A stretch of 64,000 nt of DNA from positions 77,984 to 141,983 of the forward strand of contig NZ_KI543238.1 in the NCBI RefSeq assembly GCF_000496835.1, written 5' to 3'. The DNA comes from Thalassobacillus devorans MSP14. Its GTDB lineage: Bacteria; Bacillota; Bacilli; Bacillales; Halobacillaceae. Position 1 is the first letter of the stretch, and every line of letters starts with the position of its first letter. Positions 1 to 7,650 of the stretch are shown one piece after another. A model generated the notes under the pieces. The model was not told the origin of the DNA and did not search any database. It saw only the letters and a list, made by a program, of their open reading frames with translations. A program made the translations under genes and the position numbers.

Positions 1-474
1 GGCTATGTCGAGGCCGTTTTAAGTCACCTTAAAGGCGGAGTGATTGAAGCAGATTTACAACCAACGGGTAACTGGGTTATGCCCATTGAAGGAGCACTCG
101 CACAAACATCCGATTACGGCATGCGCCCTGATCCTTTTGATGGAACACCGGATATGCATAGAGGTATAGACTTTGCTTGTACGAATGCTGTAACGCCTAT
201 TCAAAGCGTAGATAACGGTCAAGTTGTTGAGGTGGAAAGAAGTAACTCTGGATATGGAAATAACGTTCTTATAAAACATGAAGAGGGGCTTTATAGTCAC
301 TATGCTCATCTGTATACGATAAGTGTACAAAACGGGGAGATGATCCAAAAAGGATCAAAAGTAGGCAAGTGCGGTTCGACAGGAAACTCTACAGGACCCC
401 ACCTTCATTTCGAAGTCATGACCAAAAACCAATATCGTTCGGACGTAGATCCTGCCCCTTATCTTGGGCTTTAA
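1..474 (+). CDS. CwlT-like cell-wall hydrolase, C-terminal part (M23 peptidase)
   Basis: The reading frame is open from base 1, so this is the 3' end of a gene that begins outside the window. The visible part is a LytM/M23 zinc endopeptidase: HRGID (first His and Asp ligands), HYAHLY and GPHLHFEV (catalytic and ligand histidines) are all intact. The few residues before it (GYVEAVLSH) resemble the end of the lysozyme-like domain that precedes M23 in CwlT/Orf14 proteins of conjugative elements. Those two-domain enzymes open peptidoglycan for the mating channel. Two transfer-type genes follow directly, which supports that role. The M23 assignment is firm; the CwlT architecture is inference because the N-terminus is not visible. 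Confidence 0.85.
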   Translation, partial: GYVEAVLSHLKGGVIEADLQPTGNWVMPIEGALAQTSDYGMRPDPFDGTPDMHRGIDFACTNAVTPIQSVDNGQVVEVERSNSGYGNNVLIKHEEGLYSHYAHLYTISVQNGEMIQKGSKVGKCGSTGNSTGPHLHFEVMTKNQYRSDVDPAPYLGL

Positions 475-489
475 GAAAGGAGAACAGCG

Positions 490-1068
490 ATGAATCGACG
501 TATACTTTTTGGGTTGTTTGTTGTTCTGTTAATCGTTCTCACATCGGTTAATATATATGCTACACGCACGGCATCATATGATGATGTACAGAAGAGATTG
601 CAACAATTAGAAGTGAAAAACGAAAAGAATATGGAAGAAAAAACTGCATTAAAAGAGACATTACAAAAACAGGAACCTGCTGACATTCAAGCGAGATATG
701 ACGCTTTAGTGAAGCAGGTTTCTACGTTTATAGAGGTAGCTTTTAAACAGGATAAAGAGACTTATCAAGAAAGGAAAAAGAAAGCAAACGAGGTAATGAG
801 CAAAGACTTGGCTGCGACCTTCTTTCCTACAGATACTTATAAAGGAGATAGGAAAACGGAGGTAGATGAAGTAGAAATATTCATCCAAACAGGTAATCTC
901 ACAAACAATCAAGCAAGCGTGTTAGTTAAGTTTAAACACACGTTATTTTCTTTGCAGAACGATCAAAAACAGGTGTCTCCCGTGTTCCTCCATATAAAAG
1001 TGCATAGGGAAGAAGGACAGTGGAAGATAACAGATTTTCAAGACGTAGAAGAGGAGGGATATACATGA
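490..1068 (+). CDS. membrane-anchored conjugation protein, possibly VirB8/TcpC-like
   Basis: 192 aa with a strong AAAGGAG site 8 bases before the ATG. An N-terminal transmembrane helix (about residues 5-23) is followed by a coiled coil (about 30-65). The remaining ~120 residues have the strand pattern of an NTF2-like fold, with late segments ASVLVKFKHTLF and WKITDF. That order of helix, coil and NTF2-like domain is typical of VirB8/TcpC-type scaffold proteins of Gram-positive conjugation systems. I infer this from architecture and position; there is no diagnostic motif. It lies 15 bp after the wall hydrolase, and its stop overlaps the next start (ATGA), so it is part of the transfer operon. 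Confidence 0.55.
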   Translation: MNRRILFGLFVVLLIVLTSVNIYATRTASYDDVQKRLQQLEVKNEKNMEEKTALKETLQKQEPADIQARYDALVKQVSTFIEVAFKQDKETYQERKKKANEVMSKDLAATFFPTDTYKGDRKTEVDEVEIFIQTGNLTNNQASVLVKFKHTLFSLQNDQKQVSPVFLHIKVHREEGQWKITDFQDVEEEGYT

Positions 1069-1928
1069 AAAAACAAACGAAACACATCACGGAAGGGACT
1101 ACAAATAAATATCTTATTGGATTAAGCGTCATGACCATGGCGCTTCTTTTTTTCTTATTTTCTGGTTTTATATTTGGTGATGAAGAGCAGAGCAAAGTTC
1201 AGCAAACGCCTGTCAATGAACCTCTGAACTTACAAGGGTCAGGCGAACTGACTATTAAGGATTGGGTTTATAATCCAACGAAAAAGCTGATGGTTGTCAC
1301 CATAAATATCAATAAATCAACAGCTTTATTAGATGAATCGTTGAGCTTTACGGCACAGGAAAAAGAGCATCCCAAGCGCGACCTTCCAACGCATGTAGAG
1401 TACAACGATGAAAGCAGATATGTCATTAGTATCCAACAGGTAAGTCCTTCCTTCGATGTAATGGCCTTAGATGTTAACAAGGAAGAAACCACTAGGCTAT
1501 TTACGGAAAAGGATGATCAAAATTCCCGGAAAGGGGGTGAGGAAAAGAAAGAGCTGGCACGTATTTATACAGATCAACGCAAAGTAAAAATGGACAAACA
1601 ATTAAACATTTTAACGGAGCAAGAATATGAAGTTGCTGCTTTATCTGAAGAGATCGAAGAGGCGAAAGAAACTATGAAAGAGAAGAAGGAAAGTATTCGA
1701 ACGATCGATGAACGAATCAAAGAAATTGATCAGAAAACCGTTGAATTAGAATCAGAGCTTCTTTACGAAACGGAGGAAGAGAAAAGGCAAACGGAGGCTA
1801 GAATTCATCACCTAGAAAATGAAAAAGAACAGATCAATCAAGAGGCAGCTGAACATGAACTAACCATCCAAACCATCGTTGAGAAGATCAAGATGTTAGA
1901 AGAAAAACGGGATATGATTTCGAACTAA
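1065..1928 (+). CDS. membrane-anchored coiled-coil protein of the transfer operon
   Basis: 287 aa from the ATG that overlaps the previous stop; GGAGG lies just upstream. A longer in-frame start at 1020 sits inside the previous gene and lacks a site. One N-terminal transmembrane helix (about residues 18-38) is followed by a beta-rich segment to about residue 140. The C-terminal half is a long, highly charged coiled coil rich in E/K heptads. I do not recognise the family. Its place in the operon suggests a structural or surface part of the conjugation apparatus. It is the last gene before the oriT candidate. Confidence 0.55.
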   Translation: MKKQTKHITEGTTNKYLIGLSVMTMALLFFLFSGFIFGDEEQSKVQQTPVNEPLNLQGSGELTIKDWVYNPTKKLMVVTININKSTALLDESLSFTAQEKEHPKRDLPTHVEYNDESRYVISIQQVSPSFDVMALDVNKEETTRLFTEKDDQNSRKGGEEKKELARIYTDQRKVKMDKQLNILTEQEYEVAALSEEIEEAKETMKEKKESIRTIDERIKEIDQKTVELESELLYETEEEKRQTEARIHHLENEKEQINQEAAEHELTIQTIVEKIKMLEEKRDMISN

Positions 1929-2179
1929 ATAGTGATGTAGGTTGTGATAAAGGACAACACAGGGTCCACACATCTCCTGTGCAGGGACCACACTACAAGG
2001 TGAATACACGAATGGATGTTCCTGTTTTAGCCACACAGCGACCGCACATCTGGAGATTTTCTTGTTCCCTCGTTTTGCCCGGCTCTGCCGGGATTCACAC
2101 GCCAAGTGGGAACAAAAACCCCTTATGCTCTTCTCTTTATTCACTATTTTTAGGGACTTCATCAAAAGGAGTGATTGAA
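1929..2179 (+). other. intergenic oriT candidate with nested inverted repeats
   Basis: No supported gene begins here, although a weak frame runs through it. The segment lies directly upstream of the accessory DNA-binding gene and the relaxase, where oriT usually sits. Perfect outer arms TTGTTCCC (2062-2069) and GGGAACAA (2108-2115) enclose a GC hairpin with stem CCCGGC/GCCGGG and a TCT loop (2078-2092). A second imperfect inverted repeat, GGTCC-CACA...TGTG-GGACC, lies around 1961-1990. The structure is seen directly; the oriT role is inferred from position. Confidence 0.55.
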
Positions 2180-2437
2180 ATGGAAGTTAGAATTCGTTAT
2201 ATGGACCCGAAAACTGTTCAACGAATTGACGAACTTGCGGAAGAAAAAGGATTAAGTCGGCAAGAGTTTTTACATGCTCAGTTGCATCAGTTAGCTGTCT
2301 TTAGAGAAGAGAACCATCGTGAACAAAGACTGCAGCAATTAGTCGATCGCAACATTCAAACGATGGCTCACTGTTATACAGCGATTCGAGAAATGAATGA
2401 TCTCTTACAGATTGAAGAACCAGGTGAAGAAGCATGA
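2180..2437 (+). CDS. small ribbon-helix-helix-like relaxosome accessory protein
   Basis: 85 aa from ATG 2180, preceded by AAAGGAGTGATT. An upstream in-frame start at 1979 would translate through the oriT hairpins and is unlikely. The N-terminus (MEVRIRYMDPKTVQRIDEL, then KGLSRQEFL) has the short strand plus two helices of ribbon-helix-helix proteins, and a helical tail follows. Its stop overlaps the relaxase ATG. Such proteins bind oriT and recruit the relaxase. The family role is inferred from size, motif and position. Confidence 0.65.
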   Translation: MEVRIRYMDPKTVQRIDELAEEKGLSRQEFLHAQLHQLAVFREENHREQRLQQLVDRNIQTMAHCYTAIREMNDLLQIEEPGEEA

Positions 2438-3597
2438 GTGAAACCGTAACGCCTGGAGTGGTTTTAAAAACAAAATTCGTGACCGCAAATAAAAAAGTAT
2501 TCCAAGATTATGTGCAATACGTAGATCGTGAAGAGGCCAAAGGAAAGGGGGATGCTCATCGGTCCATGTTTAGTTTATATAATCACTATATGGACGATCC
2601 AGATAAAACATCTGCCTTGTTTACTCAGCAGTCGGACCATTTATCGGTGGATGGAAAGCAGGGGATTAAATCTTTGTTTGAACAAGCTCAGAAGAAGAAC
2701 AGTATCATGTGGCAAGATGTTATTACATTTGATAATGATTGGCTTCAAAACCGAGGCGTTTATGATTCAAAGACACACACTTTAGACGAAGACGTTTTGA
2801 AGCAAGTAACAAGAAAATCCATGCAGTCGATGATGAAAAAAGAGAGTTTACAGGAGAGTGCTGTATGGTCGGCGGCTATTCATTATAACACCGATAACAT
2901 TCATATTCATGTGGCTACAGTCGAACCAAACCCGACTCGTGACCGTGGAAAGCGAAAGCCGAAAACGCTAGACGCGATGAAAAGTGAAGTCGTGAATGGA
3001 TTGTTAAATCGAACGCAAGAACGAAATCAAATTAACTCGTTGATCCGTGACCATATTGTAAATGCAAAGAAAGAAAATAGCAGCATGAAATGGAGCAATA
3101 GAGAAATAAAACCTCTGTTCCTCGACGTGTATAATCACTTGCCTAAGGATAAGCGGCAGTGGCACTATGGTTATCAAACGCTGAATCCTATTCGACCAAA
3201 GGTTGATGAATTAACGACAAGGTATTTATATAAGTATCATGGCAAAGATATGAAGCAGCTGCATGATAAGTTGGATCAAGAAGTGAACGAATTAAAACAA
3301 GCCTATGGGGATGGACCGAAGGATAAAAAACGATTTCAGCATTACAAACAAAATAAGTTAGATGATCTCTATAAACGAATGGGCAATGCTTTCATACAAG
3401 AAATGAAACGATACGATCACCAGCAGTATCCTAGACAAACTACCAATACAAATGCCCCTTATCAGTCCATGCCTTCCGGGATTCAATTGCAACGTTCCTT
3501 GAGAAGCATTCAACGTTCGTTGGGGCAAACGTATGACCAGTTTATCAATGACTTGGATCATCAAAAGTTGGAACGAGAAATCGAAAGAGAAAGGTAG
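2434..3597 (+). CDS. mobL: relaxase of the MobL / MOB-P family
   Basis: 387 aa. The three-His metal motif is clear as HYNTDNIHIHVATVEPNP (about residues 150-167). It belongs to the MobL group of relaxases found on Bacillus plasmids and integrative elements; I assign the group from the motif context and overall N-terminal sequence. A relaxase nicks oriT and leads the strand into the recipient. The start overlaps the stop of the accessory gene (ATGA), which implies translational coupling. The C-terminal ~130 residues are basic and helical. The relaxase assignment is firm; the MobL subgroup is likely. Confidence 0.82.
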   Translation: MSETVTPGVVLKTKFVTANKKVFQDYVQYVDREEAKGKGDAHRSMFSLYNHYMDDPDKTSALFTQQSDHLSVDGKQGIKSLFEQAQKKNSIMWQDVITFDNDWLQNRGVYDSKTHTLDEDVLKQVTRKSMQSMMKKESLQESAVWSAAIHYNTDNIHIHVATVEPNPTRDRGKRKPKTLDAMKSEVVNGLLNRTQERNQINSLIRDHIVNAKKENSSMKWSNREIKPLFLDVYNHLPKDKRQWHYGYQTLNPIRPKVDELTTRYLYKYHGKDMKQLHDKLDQEVNELKQAYGDGPKDKKRFQHYKQNKLDDLYKRMGNAFIQEMKRYDHQQYPRQTTNTNAPYQSMPSGIQLQRSLRSIQRSLGQTYDQFINDLDHQKLEREIERER

Positions 3598-3606
3598 GGG
3601 ACATGA

Positions 3607-4035
3607 ATGAGAAAACGTCAAAATGTCACGTTGCATGAAGAGACAATTGCGTTAATTAAAGAGTATCAGGAACAGCACCATATTCGTTATCCAGGTGAAG
3701 CTTTGGATCGTATGATTGAGGAATGGGAAGCACAGAATGCGAAGGAACAATCACAAGAATATCTCATGAGTTTGATGGCTCAACATTTTCAAGACGTGTT
3801 TTCTGAAGAGATGAAACGGTTGCGGTTAGCAGCCAATCGAAGCGATAAAAATACACAAGTCCTTCTAGAATTAATGAATGGTTTTGCGATGGATCAGAAC
3901 TTAGAAAGTTGTGTTACCACGCCAATCTTTGAAAGCCAAGCAATGAAGGATGCGAAACAAGCGGTGGAAGAAAGGATCAGTCATCAGCGTCAGAAGAGAA
4001 TAAGCGCAACAGAGACTCAACCAGCATCAAGCTAA
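3607..4035 (+). CDS. ribbon-helix-helix-like protein of the mobile element
   Basis: 142 aa, starting 10 bp after the relaxase with AGGGGA upstream. The N-terminus (RKRQNVTLHEETIALIKEY, then YPGEALDRMIEEW) fits a ribbon-helix-helix DNA-binding unit: one strand with alternating polar residues followed by two helices. The rest is helical and charged. It may be a second relaxosome or partition-type DNA-binding protein. I cannot name a family, so function is inferred from fold pattern and position only. Confidence 0.55.
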   Translation: MRKRQNVTLHEETIALIKEYQEQHHIRYPGEALDRMIEEWEAQNAKEQSQEYLMSLMAQHFQDVFSEEMKRLRLAANRSDKNTQVLLELMNGFAMDQNLESCVTTPIFESQAMKDAKQAVEERISHQRQKRISATETQPASS

Positions 4036-4074
4036 TGGTATAAATGAGGAATTTTTCAACAAAGGAGTGAGGAT

Positions 4075-4356
4075 ATGCTTTTATTTAATAGCGATTATGA
4101 AGTAGGTGTGTTTAAGCGTTTAAGTGAAAATAATGAGCTCGTGATGGACGTGGGCCAGCATGAATATACCTTAACGTTAAGTGCTGAGGAAATGGATGAT
4201 CTTGAGCAACATTTAGTAAATCAAGAGAATCTACTCATTCCTTTTCATAAGAAAACAAAGGAACTGATATTAAATACAGAACCCAATTACGATGAGGAAG
4301 AAATGGAAGAACTCATGAACATCAGTGAAGGAGCTGAAGATCATGGCGAAGGCTAA
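4075..4356 (+). CDS. small acidic protein, mobile element, unknown
   Basis: 93 aa with AAAGGAGTGAGG before the ATG. It is strongly acidic, with a C-terminal run of Glu/Asp (NYDEEEMEELMN). No signal peptide, membrane helix or known motif is visible. Its end overlaps the start of the ArdC-like gene by 14 bases, so the two are probably co-translated. Acidic small proteins are common beside antirestriction genes on plasmids and some mimic DNA, but I have no direct evidence for that here. Confidence 0.55.
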   Translation: MLLFNSDYEVGVFKRLSENNELVMDVGQHEYTLTLSAEEMDDLEQHLVNQENLLIPFHKKTKELILNTEPNYDEEEMEELMNISEGAEDHGEG

Positions 4357-5836
4357 ACAATCCTATAAACAGAAATCACCGGAAAAGGTCAAAGAAGAGA
4401 TCAATCGACTGACAGAGGGGATGGAAGAAAGTATTTCTCAGCACTTTCATTCTCCTAAACAAATGAAAGAATATCTAGATTTTATGGGAAAGTTCCACCG
4501 GTATTCTCCACGGAATACTGCATTAATTGATTCACAGTTTCCAGGAGCAGAAGCTGTAGGTTCTTACGCCTTCTGGAAAGACAAAGGGTTTTCCGTAAAC
4601 AAAGGAGAGAAAAGTCTAAAGGTTCTTGTACCTAATCGTTTAGGTCAACAGTTTCAAGATGAAGAGGGCGAATGGAAACCTTTGAAATATGCGACGAAAA
4701 CAGAAAAGCAACAAGTCAAAGACGGCCAACTCGATAAAAGAGATGGCCGTCTTGTTTATTCAACCGGAAGTGTTTTCGATGTTTCGCAGACAACAGCCAC
4801 TCAAAAAGATCTGCCTCAAATCTTTCCTAACAAATGGATCGATGGGAAGGTTCAAAATTACAGTCAGCTTCGACAAGGGATGGAAGCAATAGCTGATAAC
4901 AATAACATTAAAATTGTAGAGCCTTATGAAGAGTTAGGAGCAGCTAAAGGCGTAAGTTACACAGGAAGAGGTGAAGTCGCTCTTAATCCGCGTAACTCTG
5001 AGCGACAAGATACAAAAACTCTGTTACATGAACTAACCCATGCCAAACTTCATACAGAAGAAAACGTTAATGACTATACCAAGCCGGAGAAAGAGTTTCA
5101 GGCGGAAATGACTGCTTATACCGTTGCTTCTTATTTCAACATCGATACCAGTGATTACTCACTAAATTATCTGCATCACTGGACCAAGGACCATGAATTT
5201 AAAGACCATGAAAAGCTATTACAAGAAGTTCAGTCTACAGCTAAAGAATTCATAACGACCATTGAAGAATCATTGGACCAAGAAAAGGAAGGGGAGAAAA
5301 CAATGAATATTAAAGAACAAAAATATGGAGTGGAAGAGGAGAAACAAGAAAAGGAGAAATTACCTTCAGAAAAGCTTCGTGATATGTATAGAAGCCAAGT
5401 GAGCAAGTCTGAGAGAGATAAAGGACCATTTGGTAAGGAAGAAAAAACAGAAGAGGAGTATTCCCACCAAGACTTCAAAGACGCTTATAAGAAGGAGCTC
5501 ATGAATTTTATTGAACCAACAGTCGGAAAAGAATTGGATAAAGAAGAAAACAATGACCGGCAAGAACGTTTAAATCAGATGCGTGCTTTTCAGGAGACCC
5601 ACAGTAAAGAAGAGGTATATCAACTTAAGAAAGAATCTCTTCAAGAATTAAAAGAACTACCATTAACTGATCGTGGTGAGCAGCGACTATCTCAAATTGA
5701 AAGTAAGTTGGACCGAGAGTTCCATGAAGAGAAAGAAAAAGAAAGCACCACTTCAGAAATGAAGAATGGAAAGGGTAATAATGAGGCTTTTCAGCAGAAG
5801 GAAAAGCAAAAAGAAAAAGTAGAGGTTGAACGCTAG
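4343..5836 (+). CDS. ArdC-like antirestriction protein (ssDNA-binding domain plus zinc peptidase)
   Basis: 497 aa from ATG 4343 with GAAGGAG upstream; a GTG at 4325 has no site. The N-terminal domain (about residues 15-95) has the ArdC/LtrC ssDNA-binding signature: FHRYSPRNTALI, then GSYAFWKDKGFSV and the KSLKVLVP strand. The middle (about 215-255) is an ImmA/IrrE-type metallopeptidase with HEXXH (LLHELTHAKLH) and a downstream Glu-rich helix (EKEFQAEMTAY). The last ~190 residues are charged and coiled. ArdC proteins protect incoming single-stranded plasmid DNA from restriction. The domain calls are firm; the antirestriction activity is known for the family but not shown here. Confidence 0.8.
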   Translation: MAKAKQSYKQKSPEKVKEEINRLTEGMEESISQHFHSPKQMKEYLDFMGKFHRYSPRNTALIDSQFPGAEAVGSYAFWKDKGFSVNKGEKSLKVLVPNRLGQQFQDEEGEWKPLKYATKTEKQQVKDGQLDKRDGRLVYSTGSVFDVSQTTATQKDLPQIFPNKWIDGKVQNYSQLRQGMEAIADNNNIKIVEPYEELGAAKGVSYTGRGEVALNPRNSERQDTKTLLHELTHAKLHTEENVNDYTKPEKEFQAEMTAYTVASYFNIDTSDYSLNYLHHWTKDHEFKDHEKLLQEVQSTAKEFITTIEESLDQEKEGEKTMNIKEQKYGVEEEKQEKEKLPSEKLRDMYRSQVSKSERDKGPFGKEEKTEEEYSHQDFKDAYKKELMNFIEPTVGKELDKEENNDRQERLNQMRAFQETHSKEEVYQLKKESLQELKELPLTDRGEQRLSQIESKLDREFHEEKEKESTTSEMKNGKGNNEAFQQKEKQKEKVEVER

Positions 5837-5864
5837 ACAGGGAGTTTTCTCCCTGTCTTTTTTT
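5836..5864 (+). terminator. intrinsic terminator after the ArdC-like gene
   Basis: A perfect 9-bp stem, GACAGGGAG/CTCCCTGTC with a TTTT loop, is followed by seven T. It starts at the last base of the stop codon and separates this gene from the TOPRIM gene. Confidence 0.85.
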
Positions 5865-5895
5865 ATATCTAATTTTAGAGAGGAGGAAGTGCTGC

Positions 5896-6816
5896 ATGGC
5901 CAAACATGTAAGCGCGGACCAAGTGGAGGTTGCTCGTAATGTGGATCTCATAGACTATCTTGAACGTAAAGGGGAGCCATTGAAGAGAGAGGGGAGGTAC
6001 TATCGACATAAAGTGCATGATAGTCTAGTGATTAAAGATCAAATGTATGCTTGGAACTCTCGAGACGAAAAAGGAGCTGGAGTCATTAACTTTGCCAAAA
6101 TGTTTTACGGTATGAGCTTTCCAGTGGCGGTTTTAGACTTAAATGAGCAAGGTTATAAAGTAAAAGACAATGTTCAAGAGCAAAAGCCTAAGGAGCCATA
6201 TCAATATCCTTCTCATTATGAAGTGAACGATAGGACAATGGCAAAGAATTATCTTACGAATGAACGGAAGATTCACCCTAAGATTGTTCATTGGCTTGAT
6301 AAAAAAGACTTAATCGCTCAGGACAAGCTAGGAAATGTCGTGTTTAAGTGGAAGCAGCAGGGAGAGGTCGTTGGTGCGGATCGACAAGGTACTTCTCCAA
6401 TGAAAGATGGGCGAATGTTTAAAGGGATTGATAGGAACAGCCATGGTTCAGCTGGATTTTCCGTTGATATAGGTAAACCTAATTCCATCCACCTTTTTGA
6501 AAGCCCGATCGATGCGCTGTCTTATTGGAGTATTAAGAAAGAAAAGCTGCAAGATACTCGCTTGGTTTCCATGTCAGGCCTGAAGCGTCAGACTATGATA
6601 GATGAGATCAAACGGATGGGTAAGGAAGGCCATAAGGTGAAGCAGATCACTTTTTGTACAGATAATGATAAGGCTGGGAGGGAGTTTGCAAATAAGTATC
6701 AAGGTTTAATGAGTAAAGAAGTATCTAGAATTGATTTACCTATAAACAAAGACTGGAATAGAGAAATAAGTAAAGAGAAGGAGTTAGTAATAGAAAGTAG
6801 TGAGAGGAACCAATGA
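5896..6816 (+). CDS. DUF3991/TOPRIM primase-like protein of the mobile element
   Basis: 306 aa with GAGGAGG upstream. The N-terminus has the DUF3991 pattern: VDLIDYLERKGEPLKREGR, then RHKVHDSL and WNSRDEKGAGVINFAKMF. The C-terminal part (about residues 200-285) is a TOPRIM_2 domain with the acidic residues FESPIDALSYW and FCTDNDKAG. Such proteins are common on Gram-positive plasmids and integrative elements and are thought to act as primases for transferred strands. The domain call is firm; the replication role is inference. It is the last recognisable transfer-element gene before the defence operon. Confidence 0.78.
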   Translation: MAKHVSADQVEVARNVDLIDYLERKGEPLKREGRYYRHKVHDSLVIKDQMYAWNSRDEKGAGVINFAKMFYGMSFPVAVLDLNEQGYKVKDNVQEQKPKEPYQYPSHYEVNDRTMAKNYLTNERKIHPKIVHWLDKKDLIAQDKLGNVVFKWKQQGEVVGADRQGTSPMKDGRMFKGIDRNSHGSAGFSVDIGKPNSIHLFESPIDALSYWSIKKEKLQDTRLVSMSGLKRQTMIDEIKRMGKEGHKVKQITFCTDNDKAGREFANKYQGLMSKEVSRIDLPINKDWNREISKEKELVIESSERNQ

Positions 6817-6971
6817 AAGTTAATGGGTGAAAAATTGTTCATTATAATTAAAGTATATATTTAGGAAATACTACTCAAAATCGTGTCAGTTTTTTGAACT
6901 GTTATCTTCTTATAACGTAGTGATTGAGAAAGTAGCTTAGCGAGAAGCAAAGAAAGATTGGGAGAGTAATG

Positions 6972-7017
6972 TCAAGTATAATAACCCTTTCCATATTGGG
7001 AGGGTTATTATACTTGA
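6972..7017. repeat. perfect 17-bp inverted repeat at the mobile-element/BREX junction
   Basis: TCAAGTATAATAACCCT (6972-6988) and its exact complement (7001-7017) flank a 12-base loop. There is no T run, so it is not a simple terminator. It sits in a ~310-bp gene-free gap (6817-7128). It could be a boundary site, a protein-binding site or an RNA hairpin. Apart from this and the following inverted repeat I see nothing else in the gap. Confidence 0.6.
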
Positions 7018-7043
7018 TATACTGGGCTAAGAGCATAATGGGC

Positions 7044-7074
7044 TAAACCATTTTTAATATGATAAAATGGTTTA
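7044..7074 (+). promoter_or_regulatory. candidate operator for the BREX operon
   Basis: Perfect 11-bp arms TAAACCATTTT (7044-7054) and AAAATGGTTTA (7064-7074) flank a 9-base spacer that contains TATGAT (7058-7063), a plausible -10 element. It lies 55 bp before the brxE start. The symmetry suggests a dimeric repressor site. No brxR-type regulator gene is present nearby. Confidence 0.5.
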
Positions 7075-7128
7075 AATAGGAAATGGATTTGAAAATAGGG
7101 AAAGAATTAATATTGAGGGGAAATGTAT

Positions 7129-7650
7129 ATGAATAGCAATGATTACATATTTTTAGCAAAATTAAGGATTTTAGTAGGGTATATAGGTGAAAGTCGACAA
7201 AGCGGTTGGTGGTCTTCGTCTTTTCTTGATAATAACAGTGAGGTTTTTTTAGCTCCTGTAGCAGAAAATACCACGTTTCTTGCACAATATCATGGAGTTA
7301 GAATAGCTGCAGCAAGAGTGCATGATAAGTTTATAGGTGTAGGGAAAGACACTTTTCATTTATTTAGACTTCCTGAAGTGATTGAACAACAGTTGCATAA
7401 CTATTTATCAAGAGAAGATATCATTAAAGATGTAAGTGATTGTTTATTGGACCCTATTAAGAATTTAAATGATTTATCTCTCCAGGATAAAAACGCTGAT
7501 GAGATAGGACCAGTATTAATGGGTGAAATAAGTGATATTGAAAAAGTGAAAACCTGGGAGAAAGTAGCTTCTCAATATAATCGGGCATTTAAAAATGGAA
7601 ATAAAGTCTTTCCTTTCTTTATGGAGGAACAGTGTTCATATGAAAATTAA
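7129..7650 (+). CDS. brxE: BREX protein BrxE
   Basis: 173 aa from ATG 7129, eight bases after GAGGGG; an ATG at 7123 is too close to that site. The sequence matches what I know of the BrxE family: LAKLRILVGYIGE, then GWWSSSFL, VRIAAARVHDKFIGVG and HLFRLPEVIEQ. BrxE is the first gene of type 6 BREX operons; its biochemical role is unknown. It begins a six-gene operon with tight or overlapping junctions. Base composition drops clearly in GC compared with the transfer genes upstream, consistent with separate acquisition. Confidence 0.78.
   Translation: MNSNDYIFLAKLRILVGYIGESRQSGWWSSSFLDNNSEVFLAPVAENTTFLAQYHGVRIAAARVHDKFIGVGKDTFHLFRLPEVIEQQLHNYLSREDIIKDVSDCLLDPIKNLNDLSLQDKNADEIGPVLMGEISDIEKVKTWEKVASQYNRAFKNGNKVFPFFMEEQCSYEN

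Noticed and set aside
1979-2179. N-terminal extension of the small accessory protein through the oriT candidate
   Set aside because: The extension reads through GC hairpins with unlikely residues, and a strong ribosome site precedes ATG 2180.
6817-7128. Attachment site (att) of the conjugative element in the gap
   Set aside because: No tRNA 3' end and no direct-repeat partner could be found in the window, so a boundary cannot be claimed.
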